Assembly (NCBI GenBank): GCA_023382655.1
Contig: JAHDWK010000024.1
Location: 1 to 64,000, forward strand
From: Anaerolineae bacterium
Lineage (GTDB): Bacteria > Chloroflexota > Anaerolineae > Promineifilales > Promineifilaceae
Length of the DNA stretch: 64,000 bases
Direction: 5' to 3'
The position numbers and the translations under genes were made by a program. This document shows, piece after piece, positions 33,111 to 42,824 of this stretch (the stretch's first letter is position 1; each line of letters begins with the position of its first letter). The notes under the pieces were generated by a model. It was not told the origin of the DNA, did no database searches, and was given only the letters and a program-made list of their open reading frames with translations.

Positions 33111-34118
33111 TCATTCAGCAAACCATCTTGAGGCGGGCAGGGCGGATTCGTAGGCGGTGATGAGGCGATCCATGAGGTGGTCGAGTTCGGTGTTGACGAC
33201 CTGCCGTGACGGGTCGGCGTCGTACCAGGCCATGATTTCGCGCACACCCTGGGCAAAGGGGATGGCGGCGGCAAAGTCGGGCACGAGGCGCTTGATTTTG
33301 CTGTTGTCGAAGATCATGCTGTGCGTTTTGTCGCCGAGCAGACTGTCGCCCCAATTGCTGTTGAAACGGGCGATGTAGTCAGAGGGGATGTGTACCAGTT
33401 GGGCTTCAACCCCGGCAGCCTGGGCTACCAGTTCCACAATCTGGTTCCAGGTGAGCAGTTCATCCGAGGTGATGTGGAAGGTTTCGCCGATGGCGTGATT
33501 GTTGCCCAGCAGCCCCACAAAGCCTTTGGCAAAGTCGCGGTGGTGGGTCATTGTCCACAGCGACGTGCCATCGCCATGCACGATCACTTTTTTGCCCTGG
33601 CGCATCCGGTGAACATTCGTATAGCCGCCGTGCATGGGTAGTAAGGTCTGGTCATAGGTGTGCGACGGCCGTACCACCGTCATCGGAAAACCATCCTCCC
33701 GGTACGCCCGCAGCAGCCGCTCTTCGCAGGCGATCTTGTTGCGGGAGTAAGCCCAGTAGGGGTTGTGCAGCGGTGTGCTTTCGGTGACGGGCAGGTTAAC
33801 CGGCGGCGTCTGGTAAGCGGAGGCGGAGCTGATGAAGATGTATTGGCGGGCACGACCGTGAAACAGGCTCAGGTCGGTCTCGATATGCTCCGGCGTAAAG
33901 GCGATCCACTCCACCACTGCGTCAAACTGGTGGTCGCCCAATGCCTGTAAGGCGGAGGCCCGGTCCCGTATATCACCATGTAAAACCATTGCGCCGGGGG
34001 GCGACGGCCGTGCGCTCTGCCCCCGGTTTAACAAATACAACTCCATGCCCCGTTCCACCGCCAGCGGCGCACACGCTGAACTGATAATCCCTGTCCCACC
34101 GATAAACAAAACTTTCAT
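33111..34118 (-). CDS. NAD-dependent epimerase/dehydratase family protein (extended SDR)
   Basis: A 335-residue extended short-chain dehydrogenase. The nucleotide motif GGTGIIS is at residues 7-13 and the catalytic block is YIFISSASAYQTP followed by YWAYSRNKIACE (Tyr-x-x-x-Lys). It then has VVRPSHTYDQTLLPMHGG and a C-terminal substrate region. Such enzymes modify nucleotide sugars or related small molecules; this subgroup (also called RNA-binding/CSP41-like in plants) is poorly defined. AAAGGAG precedes the start at 34118. It lies in a minus-strand run with the P-loop kinase gene upstream, separated by a long hairpin. Confidence 0.88.
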   Translation of the reverse strand: MKVLFIGGTGIISSACAPLAVERGMELYLLNRGQSARPSPPGAMVLHGDIRDRASALQALGDHQFDAVVEWIAFTPEHIETDLSLFHGRARQYIFISSASAYQTPPVNLPVTESTPLHNPYWAYSRNKIACEERLLRAYREDGFPMTVVRPSHTYDQTLLPMHGGYTNVHRMRQGKKVIVHGDGTSLWTMTHHRDFAKGFVGLLGNNHAIGETFHITSDELLTWNQIVELVAQAAGVEAQLVHIPSDYIARFNSNWGDSLLGDKTHSMIFDNSKIKRLVPDFAAAIPFAQGVREIMAWYDADPSRQVVNTELDHLMDRLITAYESALPASRWFAE

Positions 34119-34139
34119 GGTCTACTCCTTTAAGAACAA

Positions 34140-34187
34140 TCCACAGATTACGCAGATTTTATCTATGAAATCTGCGTAATCTGTGGA
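34140..34187. repeat. 20-bp perfect inverted repeat (CCACAGATTACGCAGATTT)
   Basis: The arm CCACAGATTACGCAGATTT and its complement enclose an 8-bp loop. It lies after the P-loop kinase stop and before the SDR start, both on the minus strand. A related fragment, GTGTAATCTGTGG, is seen near 37725-37737, so it appears to be a dispersed element that may also terminate transcription. Confidence 0.75.
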
Positions 34188-34199
34188 CAAATTCCTTCA

Positions 34200-34883
34200 T
34201 TATAAAATTCCCAATGTCTGGGCCACCTTTGTGGTGAATGTATCTACTGTTTCGTTGTCGCTCCGCCAGCACACCGAGATGTTGTTTTCCTGACATTCGC
34301 GCCGGATGGTGTGGGTGATACGGCCGTCAAATTCCAAAAATTTACGCCATGCTTCATCTGGATTGGGCAGTTGATAGATAAAATCCTTCATCGCCCGGCG
34401 TTCGTCGGTCGCCTGCCAGATGTCGGCGCTTGTTTGTTCTGGTATGGCCAGGCCAACAATCTGCTGTGGGGCGATGACCTGAGCAATGAGAGCGGGGTTA
34501 CAGATACCGCCATCAATTAAGAGGCTGGTATTGGGGTCGGCAGCGATCAAATCTTCGGCTAACAAGTCCAGATATTCAGGCAGCGCTGCCTGATTGAACG
34601 CATGGAACTCTTCCCAGGACAGCGCCAGCAGCCAGGCCAGGCCATTGGGCGATGTGGCCCAGGCGGTGTTGACGGGGTGGCGTTCGGGTGTGAAACGGCC
34701 GTGATAAGCACCGTAGATATGGGCATCCATGTCATAGACGGGCATGGCAAATCGGGCGGAAAGTGCCTGGCAAATGGTCGTCTTGCCCGAACCGGCGCCG
34801 CCAACTAGCCAAAACAGCCGCTTAAACCGGGATAAAACGGCGCGAGATTGGGTTAACAAATCATGGTTGACAGTGAATTGCAT
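34200..34883 (-). CDS. P-loop nucleoside/shikimate kinase-like protein
   Basis: A 227-residue protein with Walker A LVGGAGSGKTTICQAL at residues 26-41, then DMDAHIYG (a DxD motif like that of shikimate and gluconate kinases), SLLIDGGICN as Walker B-like, and a helical lid. It is probably a small-molecule kinase or an ATP-binding protein with that fold. No close identity is recognised. AAAGGG lies upstream of the ATG. It is 14 bp downstream of the Yip1-domain gene, suggesting a shared transcript. Confidence 0.75.
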   Translation of the reverse strand: MQFTVNHDLLTQSRAVLSRFKRLFWLVGGAGSGKTTICQALSARFAMPVYDMDAHIYGAYHGRFTPERHPVNTAWATSPNGLAWLLALSWEEFHAFNQAALPEYLDLLAEDLIAADPNTSLLIDGGICNPALIAQVIAPQQIVGLAIPEQTSADIWQATDERRAMKDFIYQLPNPDEAWRKFLEFDGRITHTIRRECQENNISVCWRSDNETVDTFTTKVAQTLGIL

Positions 34884-34897
34884 TTGAAAATACCCTT

Positions 34898-35947
34898 TTA
34901 CAACGCCCCCGCAATGCTGGCCATAAATGTGACACCGCAGAAAACGGCGAAGATAAGAAACGTGGGAAATAACAGAATGGCCCAGGCGCGCCAGAATGAC
35001 ACTTTATGGGCTGCGCCAATGCATTCCACCTGCACATAGAAGAGCCACAATCCAATGAACGCCGCCAAACACAGAACCGGAAAAATTAGGGCCGAAAGCG
35101 CGTCCGCTGCTTGCCCTGATGGGACGCTATCAAAAGCAACCAAATCCCGCGCCAGCAGAAAAGCCGTTACCCCCTGAACCGGGTATATATACAGGCGGGG
35201 CACATAGCTCCATAGGAAGGCGGCGCGCACGTCTCCGGTTGTGCCCACGCCGCCTAAAACAAAACCCGACATGCTGAATATGAAACCGGCAACGTAAAAG
35301 TACACAAGGCCATAAATGGGGCCAAGAAGCAAAGACGCCAGTATTAACCATGAAACCGGTATGATGCTCAATGGGGCAATACCAACAGAACCGGTGAGCA
35401 TACCGAATATGCCGATGATGACCGATAAAAAGAGCAGATACCGGTTGGGCGCAACTTCCAACATGGTCTCGACAGTGAGGCGGGGGGCGAACAAGATGGT
35501 GAAAAATGGGGTGGAAAGAAAAGCCCGCCGGCCAACGCCCCCTACGTCAGTCACTTTTGATTTTTTTGGGGGTGGGGGTGGCTCCGGTTTATATTTGTCA
35601 TAGCTCCATGTTTCCGCTGGCTGTGGTACGGGTTGTTCCTGCCTGGAGCCAAAATAGGAGATTTCTGGGAAAGCCAACTCTTCTTCCGCTACGACCGGAT
35701 CAAGCAACCCCAGTTTTTCGCGCAACTGCCGTACCCCTTTTTGGGCGACCTGGTTGTCGGGGTTGTGTTCAAGGGCGGTTTCCAGACATTCCAGGCGCAA
35801 TTCATCGGTGTCTACAACGGCCGTCATCCACACCCATGCCTTGTCGTTTCCCGGCTCCGTTTGTAAAAACTGGATCAGCATCTCTTTGCCTTTTGTTTTA
35901 TCGCCGCTTTTGATGGTGGCAACCGCCTGGGCCAATGTGACTGTCAT
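34898..35947 (-). CDS. Yip1-domain membrane protein with N-terminal TPR-like repeat
   Basis: A 349-residue protein. The start at 35947 follows AGGAG at about 12 bp; an in-frame TTG lies 9 bp upstream. Residues 1-80 form two helical TPR-like units (GKEMLIQFLQTEPGNDKAWV, LECLETALEHNPDNQVA). A Pro-rich charged linker follows (about 100-135), then a five- to six-helix membrane region of Yip1 type starting at FLSTPFFTILFAPRLTVETM. Function is unknown; Yip1 proteins in bacteria are uncharacterised membrane proteins. Chloroflexota carry many TPR-Yip1 combinations. Confidence 0.8.
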   Translation of the reverse strand: MTVTLAQAVATIKSGDKTKGKEMLIQFLQTEPGNDKAWVWMTAVVDTDELRLECLETALEHNPDNQVAQKGVRQLREKLGLLDPVVAEEELAFPEISYFGSRQEQPVPQPAETWSYDKYKPEPPPPPKKSKVTDVGGVGRRAFLSTPFFTILFAPRLTVETMLEVAPNRYLLFLSVIIGIFGMLTGSVGIAPLSIIPVSWLILASLLLGPIYGLVYFYVAGFIFSMSGFVLGGVGTTGDVRAAFLWSYVPRLYIYPVQGVTAFLLARDLVAFDSVPSGQAADALSALIFPVLCLAAFIGLWLFYVQVECIGAAHKVSFWRAWAILLFPTFLIFAVFCGVTFMASIAGAL

Positions 35948-36154
35948 GCTGGTCAATCTCTCCTGGTTCTATATGATCTTATCTGGCTGAATGGTCAAAA
36001 CCTGCTCGCACCCCACGCCGTCGGAAAAAGTATAAATAGAGAAGCGTTACCGGGCAACCGGGACGGGTGATTGGCTCACCTGGTGAGCGTGCGGTAGCAG
36101 CCAGCGGAAGTTTGTTAACTCGCTCCTGGCCAGTGGCGGGTATCCAGAAGTGGA

Positions 36155-36769
36155 CTAACATTGATCGGCCACGACAATATATCGTTCATCCGCAACTTCA
36201 CGACCCCGAAGTTCCGCCTGACCACTCAGATTTTTGACCGTAACCGTAACGAATGTGGACGGAAGAGCATCAACTATTTGTTGAGGCCGTAAGCCGCCTC
36301 CTGTATCCCAATATCCTTCAATCAGTAAGAGGCGTCCCCCCGAAACCAGCATTTCTGACCACCGTTGAAGCGCCAAAGCCGGTTCAGGCCACGCCCACAG
36401 CAGATGTCTACATACGATTACATCAAACTGTTGTGGTGAAAGATCAGGATTAAAGGCATCCATGACGCTAAATGGAATAGAATACCCGGCAGCTTTCAGT
36501 TTTGCTCTGGCGCGGGCAATCATTGCTTTAGATAGATCGATTCCTGTTACCTCATAGTGAAGCCCTGCCAGGAGGAGAGTGAGCGAACCTGTCCCACAGC
36601 CTATATCCAGGACTGATGCAGGAGGAGAGGGAAGCGAATTGGCAAGGAGATTAATCCATGCCTGGCGCACAATTGGATCACGTAAGCCATGATCCGGTTC
36701 CTCATCAAATGAATCTGCTTCTTTGTCCCAAAATTGTTGTGCTTCTTGTAGCCTTTGTTCAGTGTCCAT
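36155..36769 (-). CDS. Class I SAM-dependent methyltransferase
   Basis: A 204-residue methyltransferase with motif I SVLDIGCGTGSLTLLLA, motif II VTGIDLSKAMIARA, motif IV QFDVIVCRHLLWAWPEPALAL and the post-motif GGRLLLIEGYW. The N-terminal FWDKEADSFDEEPDHGLRDP is common in Mtf11-type proteins. It is not closely similar to the methyltransferase at 32187. The substrate is unknown. The 207 bp to the Yip1 gene hold no recognised element. The ribosome site is weak. Confidence 0.85.
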   Translation of the reverse strand: MDTEQRLQEAQQFWDKEADSFDEEPDHGLRDPIVRQAWINLLANSLPSPPASVLDIGCGTGSLTLLLAGLHYEVTGIDLSKAMIARARAKLKAAGYSIPFSVMDAFNPDLSPQQFDVIVCRHLLWAWPEPALALQRWSEMLVSGGRLLLIEGYWDTGGGLRPQQIVDALPSTFVTVTVKNLSGQAELRGREVADERYIVVADQC

Positions 36770-37011
36770 CTGATTAACTTCGCTGTGTGGATTGAACCTA
36801 TCAAAAGCGCCGGTTGGTTTACGGCCGTGAGAGGATGGGTGGAGGTGAGCTTTATGAAGCGAAAAATGAAGCGTGCAAAAACCGCATACCGGCCATTATT
36901 TGCTTGACCCGCCGATGACAGTGCTGAATCCAGAAAATATCCCCTTGATTGATGACCCTGGTTACGGTCATAAGCACTACTTTTGCCGCTTTGAGGTTTT
37001 GCCAGTGATTT

Positions 37012-37464
37012 TCACCTTGAAACGAGATCCTTTATTTCCGCATTGGGGAAAAATGCGGTATCTGCTTGTGGCCATTCCAGGTCAGTACGAGCTTCGCGTA
37101 AAAAGCTGAGGGCTTCCTCTAAACTTGAAACGTTCTTAAGCCGGGTTTCCCCCTCTTTTTCGGTTGGCAGATGGGTTACATCCAGGGCCAGGCTCTCCGG
37201 TTTGACCACCACAACCCACCGTAATAATGGATGGTTCATGTACGGCACCATCTGTCTCATTTGCTGGAGGCTAACCGGGGAGGACATGTTAATAACACGA
37301 TTGTCTATGATGATATGAAACTCATTCTCAACGTGGCTCAGAAGTTCTTGTCCAGTGTTAATAACGCCGGTTATATCCTCGAAGGTTACATCGGGGTAGA
37401 AGTGGGTCAGGGCGGCAATCTGGTTGGGAATAAACCAATTCAATTTATAGTTTGGTAGACGCAT
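37012..37464 (-). CDS. Conserved hypothetical protein, STAS/SpoIIAA-like size
   Basis: A 150-residue soluble protein. The start at 37464 (MRLPNYKLNW) has AGAGG at good spacing. Residues 1-95 alternate short strands and helices: LNWFIPNQIAALTHFYPDVT, then FHIIIDNRVINMSSP, then HPLLRWVVVVKPE. This pattern is like small STAS-type or SpoIIAA-like proteins common in Chloroflexota, but no motif is decisive. The C-terminal helix (SSLEEALSFLREARTDLEW) is acidic. No partner is evident next to it. The 242-bp gap on its 3' side (36770-37011) holds nothing I recognise. Confidence 0.6.
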   Translation of the reverse strand: MRLPNYKLNWFIPNQIAALTHFYPDVTFEDITGVINTGQELLSHVENEFHIIIDNRVINMSSPVSLQQMRQMVPYMNHPLLRWVVVVKPESLALDVTHLPTEKEGETRLKNVSSLEEALSFLREARTDLEWPQADTAFFPNAEIKDLVSR

Positions 37465-37752
37465 CTCTTTTCCTCTTGGATTCAATATTCATTGCCTTTC
37501 TATAGCCGCAAGTTTATCGCAGCCTGCCTGCTTCTTGCCAGTGTCGCCGGTTGCGACACGGCCGTCAAATCACCACTCACTCATGTAAATGCCAACAACG
37601 CCTGCCGGAACCCCTCATCCGTCATGCTCACCAAACGGCCGCCGGTAAAAAAGTGATCATCTGCGACAGCCTTGAACGCAAATGCAGGCAAAACAAAATC
37701 GCCCAACTCTGATTCTGTGTAATCTGTGTAATCTGTGGCTCGGATTATCTGC

Positions 37753-40700
37753 TCAGGAAAGATGGGATAGTTTCAGCAGTTCCTGGCTGATGGCGGCGAG
37801 GGTGAATTGACCGGCTTGCCGTTTGGTGTGGGCGACAGTTTCGGCGGGCAGGGCGGCTTCTAGTTCGGCCAGCAGGCGTGCGGCTTTTTCGCGGGTGCGG
37901 CGCGGCAAGGGGGGGACAAAACGGGGGTGGTTGGTCACGGCCGTGATAAACCGCAGCGCCTCTTCCTTTTGCCCCAATTTCAGCAAAAGCTGGCACCAAT
38001 CCACCATGGTAGACATCTGGCTGCTGACAGTCCAGGGATTTTGGGGTAGCGACAACGCCTGGCCGTAACAGAGCGCCGCGCCGCTGTCATTGTGGCAGGC
38101 AAAGGCCACCCGCCCCAGGTCGTTATACAAATCCATCATGCCATAGACGTGGTTATTAGCCCGGTGCATTTTCAGGCTTTCTTCAAACCGGGCCGTGGCC
38201 GTCTCATAATCGCCCAACGCCAGGGCAATCAGGCCAAAGTTACGCAGCGCCCAGGCCACGCCGTTGCTGTTTTCCGTAGCCTCAAAGCAGGGGATGGCCG
38301 CTTCAAAATGTTTTTTGGCCTCGCCATATTCCCCCAGGGCCAGGGCAAAGTTGCCCAGGCTGTCCAGCGCCTCTGCTTTCTGGCGCGGGTTATGCAGTTG
38401 GGGCAGCAGTGCCAGGCTCATTTTGTAATAGCGGCGGGCTTCCTCCGGCGTGGGGTATGCTTCCAGCAAAAAGACACCCAAGTCAGTCATCGTCTTAATC
38501 ATCGCCTCCCGGTCGCCGCTTTGCTGCTCCAACGTCAGCCGTTGTTTCAAAATAGCCTCAACTTCATCCAGTTCACCCAACGCCCAGCAGATGGTGGCAT
38601 AGTCTTGCAGCGCCCCGGCGAGGTAATAGGTGGAGGCGATGTCCTGGTAAATGGTGATGCCTTTTTGGATGTGGATTTTGGCGTCCAGGTAACGGCCGTG
38701 CCGCGCTGCCGCCGCACTCATCAACCCATAGGTCATTGCCAGCCCCACTACATTGCCCAGCCGTTCGTGGATAGCCACACAGTCAGCCACCAGCGGCTCC
38801 AATTCATCCGAATCGGCCGCGTAATTCACCACATTATGAATGATCAACGCCTGGTAAATTTCGTCGCCAATCTCCTGAGCCAGAGCAATGCCTTCCTGGT
38901 ACAGGCGGCGGCGTTCGTCATAGTCAAAAGTGGTGTTGGCCTGAATGTTGAGCACCCGCAGCAGCGCCCAATGCTCTTGCATAGCGCGGCACATGTCGGC
39001 TGCTTCGGCCAGTTGTTGCTTCACTACCTGCCAGTTCCCGGTGCGAATGTGGTGAACCGAACCATAAGCCAGCGCCAACGCCAGATCGCGCCGCACCAGA
39101 TGGCCCACATTCGTCTCCATGAGCGGACGCAGCCGGGCCACGGCCGTGTCAAAGGCCGACTGGCTGGCTTCGTTCTGGCTGGCCCGCCATTGGAAGATGG
39201 CCTGGCGGGTGAGCAGGTGAGCCAGTAGCACCTGGGTTTCCGGTGTTTCTGGCAGGGCGGCTACGGCCGTGGCCGCCTGCACAAACAGGTCAATCCCCTC
39301 ATGCACCCGCCCGCGATTGTCGAAATAGATAAACAAACTATGGGCGGCGACCTGCAAATTTTCCAGTCCCTCGGGTAAATGGCTCACCGACCAGCCCCAG
39401 GCGGCACGGCCGTTTTCCAGGTCCGCGCCAATCACATCCAACGCCACCTTCTGGTTGCGCCCCTGCAAATTAGCGGTGTGTTGGCCCAGCAGGTGGCTGT
39501 AATAATCGGCGTGGGCGGCAGTGGTGACGGCCGTTTCCGCCGCATCTGCTGCCAGCTTTTCCGCTGCATATTGCCGCAGCAGTTCGTGCAAGGTATAGCG
39601 TCGCTGAACCCCACTGCTGGTCGTGTCCGACAGGGGTGTATTTCCGTCGGGGCTTTCTTCGGCCAGGAGCGATTTGTTTACCAACCCCGTCAGGGTCAGC
39701 AGCGAAGCGCCAACAACCATCTCCGCCGCCTGCCGTGTAAACCCACCCCGGAACACGGCCAACCGCCGGAATACCTGCCGCTCCACTTCCGTAAGCAACT
39801 GCCAGGAGTAATCGAACACCGCCCGCAAACTGCGGTGCCGTTCCGGGATATTGCGCATGTTGGTGGCGAGAAAATCGTAATTCTTCTCAATTTCGCTGAT
39901 GATCTGCTCTGGCGACAACACGCGCAGCCAGGTGGCGGCCAGTTCAATGCCCAGCGGCATCCCCTCCACCAACTGGCAAATGCGGATGACGTGGGGCAGT
40001 TCGGTCGCCAATGAAAAGCCGCTGCGCATCCGGTGGGCGCGGTCGGCAAACAGTTTGATGGCGCTGTACGGTTCAATGTCGGTGTCCAGATTGACCTGGG
40101 TGGGGTAGCGCATCCCCTGGATGGGGCGCGTCCACTCTTCCCACAGGTTCAGCGTTTCACGGGATGTAATCAACAGTTGTAAACCGGGCGCTTCCGCCAG
40201 CAGGGTGGAGCAAAGATCGGCCCCGGCAATGACGTGTTCAAAGTTGTCCAGCACCAGCAGCATCTCTTTTTCACGCAGGTAGGCCACAAGCTGCCCTATC
40301 TGGTCGTCCTGGTTGGGGAAGGTGAAGTTGAGGGCGTCGGCGACGGCCGTGACAATCAACTCCGGGCTGTCAATAGGGGCCAGGGGCACAAACCGGACGC
40401 CGTGCCGAAATTCATCCACTACCTGCCGCGCCGCTTCCAACGCCAGGCGGGTCTTGCCCATGCCACCCGGCCCCACCAGTGTCAGCAGACGGCACTCCGG
40501 TTCGCAGAGAAGATTGACAATCTCGGCCACTTCCGGAGCGCGGCCAATGAAGGGGGTGGACTGCGCGGGCAAGTTGTGGCGGGGGCCAAGCACGGGGGTA
40601 GGGCTGCTGCCCGGCGTGGTTTCAAAGCGGGGGCCGACGGCCAGCGCCAGTTCGTCGCTGCCGGCGATGATGGCTTCTAACTGCGCCCCCACCAGCCGCA

Positions 40701-41487
40701 CGCTGCTCACCCGCCGGCTGCGTTCTTTTTCCAACATGCGGTACACCAGGGAGGCTAAGGATTCGGGCACGTCGGGGCGGAATTGGGCCAGATCAGGCGT
40801 GGGGCGGGTGAGGATGGCGGTGATGGTGGCGGCGAGTTGGGCTTCTTCAAACGGCCGTCGCCCGGCCAACATTTCATACAGCACCACACCAAATGACCAG
40901 ATGTCGGCACGGCCGTCAATGACCACTCCCTGGCACGCCTCCGGGCTGACATAGGCGTAGGTTCCCGTCAGCAGCCCCGTTTCTGTGATGCGATCCAGGT
41001 CGCCCATGTGCGCCACGCCAAAATCCGTCAGGCGCGGTGTGCCATCGGCCGCCAACAACACGTTGGCCGGTTTGATGTCCCGGTGAATGATGTGCAAATG
41101 ATGGGCGCGGGTGAGGGCGTCGGCCAGTTCCAGACCAATTTGCAGCACCCGCTCCAGTGGCAGTTGCCCGGCTTCCCCCAGCAGTTCGCGTAGCGAGCCA
41201 CCGGGCACATATTCCATGACGATGTAATGTTCGCCGGCTTCTTCGATGGTGTCCAACACGGCCACGATGTTGGGGTGATTCAGGCGGCGCAGCGCCTCAC
41301 CTTCACGGGCAAACCGCTGCACACTGGTGGCGTCCAGCGTCATCACGTCGGCGCGTAAATGTTTGATGGCGACGGTTTTGCCGGTTTGTTGGTCGGTGGC
41401 GCGGTAAACGTCGCCCATGCCGCCCCGACCGATGCGGTCGGCGGTGGGGGCGGCGATCTGGTAGCGTTGGCCGATGAGCTGGTTCAT
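37753..41487 (-). CDS. Ser/Thr protein kinase fused to STAND-type ATPase and TPR repeats
   Basis: A 1244-residue cytosolic signalling protein without transmembrane segments. Residues about 9-275 are a Hanks-type kinase: glycine loop GRGGMGDVY, Lys42 in VAIK, HRDIKPANVLL, DFGVAH and SPEACQGV. Residues about 315-640 are an AfsR/NB-ARC-like ATPase with PFIGRAPEV, Walker A LVGPGGMGKTRLAL and Walker B LLVLDNFEHV. The rest (about 700-1240) is a superhelix of TPR repeats. This architecture is typical of multicellular or complex bacteria and senses ligands or proteins before kinase output. GAGGT lies before the ATG at 41487. The 288-bp gap downstream (37465-37752) holds only a short CTGTGTAATCTGTG repeat. 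Confidence 0.92.
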   Translation of the reverse strand: MNQLIGQRYQIAAPTADRIGRGGMGDVYRATDQQTGKTVAIKHLRADVMTLDATSVQRFAREGEALRRLNHPNIVAVLDTIEEAGEHYIVMEYVPGGSLRELLGEAGQLPLERVLQIGLELADALTRAHHLHIIHRDIKPANVLLAADGTPRLTDFGVAHMGDLDRITETGLLTGTYAYVSPEACQGVVIDGRADIWSFGVVLYEMLAGRRPFEEAQLAATITAILTRPTPDLAQFRPDVPESLASLVYRMLEKERSRRVSSVRLVGAQLEAIIAGSDELALAVGPRFETTPGSSPTPVLGPRHNLPAQSTPFIGRAPEVAEIVNLLCEPECRLLTLVGPGGMGKTRLALEAARQVVDEFRHGVRFVPLAPIDSPELIVTAVADALNFTFPNQDDQIGQLVAYLREKEMLLVLDNFEHVIAGADLCSTLLAEAPGLQLLITSRETLNLWEEWTRPIQGMRYPTQVNLDTDIEPYSAIKLFADRAHRMRSGFSLATELPHVIRICQLVEGMPLGIELAATWLRVLSPEQIISEIEKNYDFLATNMRNIPERHRSLRAVFDYSWQLLTEVERQVFRRLAVFRGGFTRQAAEMVVGASLLTLTGLVNKSLLAEESPDGNTPLSDTTSSGVQRRYTLHELLRQYAAEKLAADAAETAVTTAAHADYYSHLLGQHTANLQGRNQKVALDVIGADLENGRAAWGWSVSHLPEGLENLQVAAHSLFIYFDNRGRVHEGIDLFVQAATAVAALPETPETQVLLAHLLTRQAIFQWRASQNEASQSAFDTAVARLRPLMETNVGHLVRRDLALALAYGSVHHIRTGNWQVVKQQLAEAADMCRAMQEHWALLRVLNIQANTTFDYDERRRLYQEGIALAQEIGDEIYQALIIHNVVNYAADSDELEPLVADCVAIHERLGNVVGLAMTYGLMSAAAARHGRYLDAKIHIQKGITIYQDIASTYYLAGALQDYATICWALGELDEVEAILKQRLTLEQQSGDREAMIKTMTDLGVFLLEAYPTPEEARRYYKMSLALLPQLHNPRQKAEALDSLGNFALALGEYGEAKKHFEAAIPCFEATENSNGVAWALRNFGLIALALGDYETATARFEESLKMHRANNHVYGMMDLYNDLGRVAFACHNDSGAALCYGQALSLPQNPWTVSSQMSTMVDWCQLLLKLGQKEEALRFITAVTNHPRFVPPLPRRTREKAARLLAELEAALPAETVAHTKRQAGQFTLAAISQELLKLSHLS

Positions 41488-41551
41488 ATCTACCTCATTA
41501 TACGGGTACGGCCGTGTTTTTTTGAGGGGACTTTAGTAGGAGATTTCACCA

Positions 41552-41608
41552 GGTTTGTAGCAGGCGATTTATCGCCAATTGACGGCACTAAAGTGCCTGC
41601 TACAAACC
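41552..41608. repeat. Composite palindrome GGTTTGTAGCAGGC with nested palindromes
   Basis: Outer arms GGTTTGTAGCAGGC (41552-41565) and GCCTGCTACAAACC (41595-41608) enclose two smaller palindromes, GGCGATTTATCGCC and GGCACTAAAGTGCC, giving a cruciform-like array. It lies between divergent kinase and CPBP genes and is probably a dispersed repeat that could influence both promoters. Confidence 0.75.
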
Positions 41609-41686
41609 ATTTTCGCAGGAGCAGGTGTCAGGGGTGGGGGTTTGGCATATACTCCGGGAATGGTCAATTGTTAATGGGATTATTGC

Positions 41687-42688
41687 ATGGTAGATGTCAT
41701 TGTTAATCTGGTTCTTGTTTTGTTTTTCATTGTGCTGGCAAATGTGATTGTGCGCCTGGGGGATGAGCGATTACGCCAATTGTTTGACCTGGGTTTGTTG
41801 CTCATCGGTATCCCGGTGCTGCTGGTGGGCATCTTTTTTGTGCTGGTGGGGGATGAACAGGTTGCCACGTTGCGCGCCCCCAACGGAGAATTGCTGTTTC
41901 CGTTTGTGACGAATGCGGTGGCGCTGGGAGTGGTGTTGCAGGTCACGGCCGTGTGGCAAATTACCGTCAGCTTGCGGTCCACCCGCCTGATTCTGGCCCG
42001 TTTCTTGCCGCTCGATCCCGCTTCGGCCGTGCATACGCTGGCGCTGGTGTGTGCGGGCTGGTTGACGGCCGTTTCCTTCATCCAGCTTACACAAAGCAGC
42101 GTGGCCGAAATTGTGCAGGCCATTGGCTCGCTGCAACTCGGTAACGTGGTGGCCGAACAACTCTTTTTTGTGGTAGTGGCGGTGATCGGGGTGGGGTTGT
42201 TCTTGCGCCGGTCGCCGGGGCAGGTGCTCTCCCGGCTGGGCCTGGAGCGGCTGCCGCTGCATCAGGTGGTGATTGGGCTGGCCTGGATTTTCATTCTGGT
42301 GCTGGTGCAGGCGATGGCCGGTCTGTTGTGGCAGATGTTAGACCCGGAGCAGTCAGAACTGGTTGAAACGCTGAATCTGGAAATGCTGGGCGGTTTGGAT
42401 TCGGTGGGGGCGTGGTTGATCCTGGCGCTGGCGACGGGTATTGGTGAGGAGATTTTGTTCCGCGGCGCGTTGCAGCCGGTATTGGGGTTGGGAGTCACGG
42501 CCGTGCTCTTTGCTCTGGTACATGTGCAGTATGGTCTGCTCACGCCGGCTACGTTGGCCCTGCTGATCATCGGCCTGGTCCTGGGCATCCTGCGGCAGCG
42601 TTACAGTACCTCGTTGGCGATTTTTGTTCATGCCGGTTACAACTTTGTGTTGGGGATGCTGGCGTTGCTGGCCACGGCCGTGACCTGA
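41687..42688 (+). CDS. CPBP-family intramembrane metalloprotease
   Basis: A 333-residue protein with eight or more transmembrane segments and the CPBP/Abi motifs in its C-terminal third: EEILFRGALQPV (EExxxR), LFALVHVQYG (His) and IFVHAGYNFVLG (HxxxN). CPBP proteases include CAAX prenyl endopeptidase-like and bacteriocin self-immunity proteins. The N-terminal 200 residues are extra membrane helices typical of the Chloroflexota form. No bacteriocin gene is adjacent. The ribosome site is weak. Confidence 0.87.
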   Translation: MVDVIVNLVLVLFFIVLANVIVRLGDERLRQLFDLGLLLIGIPVLLVGIFFVLVGDEQVATLRAPNGELLFPFVTNAVALGVVLQVTAVWQITVSLRSTRLILARFLPLDPASAVHTLALVCAGWLTAVSFIQLTQSSVAEIVQAIGSLQLGNVVAEQLFFVVVAVIGVGLFLRRSPGQVLSRLGLERLPLHQVVIGLAWIFILVLVQAMAGLLWQMLDPEQSELVETLNLEMLGGLDSVGAWLILALATGIGEEILFRGALQPVLGLGVTAVLFALVHVQYGLLTPATLALLIIGLVLGILRQRYSTSLAIFVHAGYNFVLGMLALLATAVT

Positions 42689-42695
42689 CCGGTTG

Positions 42696-42724
42696 TTGCT
42701 CCCCCTCAGGCGTTTTGTTATAAT
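42696..42724 (+). promoter_or_regulatory. tRNA-Pro promoter
   Basis: TTGCTC and TATAAT are separated by 17 bp, with the -10 ending 10 bp before the tRNA 5' end. Confidence 0.6.
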
Positions 42725-42734
42725 GCCGACCGTT

Positions 42735-42808
42735 CGGGGCATGGCGCAGCTTGGTAGCGCGCTTCAATGGGGTTGAAGAGGTCGTGGGTTCGAATCCCGC
42801 TGCCCCGA
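42735..42808 (+). tRNA. tRNA-Pro(GGG)
   Basis: 74 nt folding into a full cloverleaf: acceptor arms CGGGGCA and TGCCCCG, D arm with TTGGTA, anticodon stem CTTCA/TGAAG with loop ATGGGGT giving anticodon GGG, and T arm GTGGGTTCGAATCCCGC with TTCGAAT. The discriminator is A and no CCA is encoded. A promoter and a terminator bracket it, so it is a monocistronic tRNA gene. Confidence 0.97.
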
Positions 42809-42824
42809 CTGGGTAAAAAAAGAG

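Noticed and set aside
37486..37752. Small gene in the gap before the kinase-STAND gene end
   Set aside because: No frame with a start signal and no similarity; only a short CTGTGTAATCTGTG repeat is present.
38092..39228. Long plus-strand open frame opposite the kinase-STAND gene
   Set aside because: Antisense to a well-supported TPR region; no start signal or domain.
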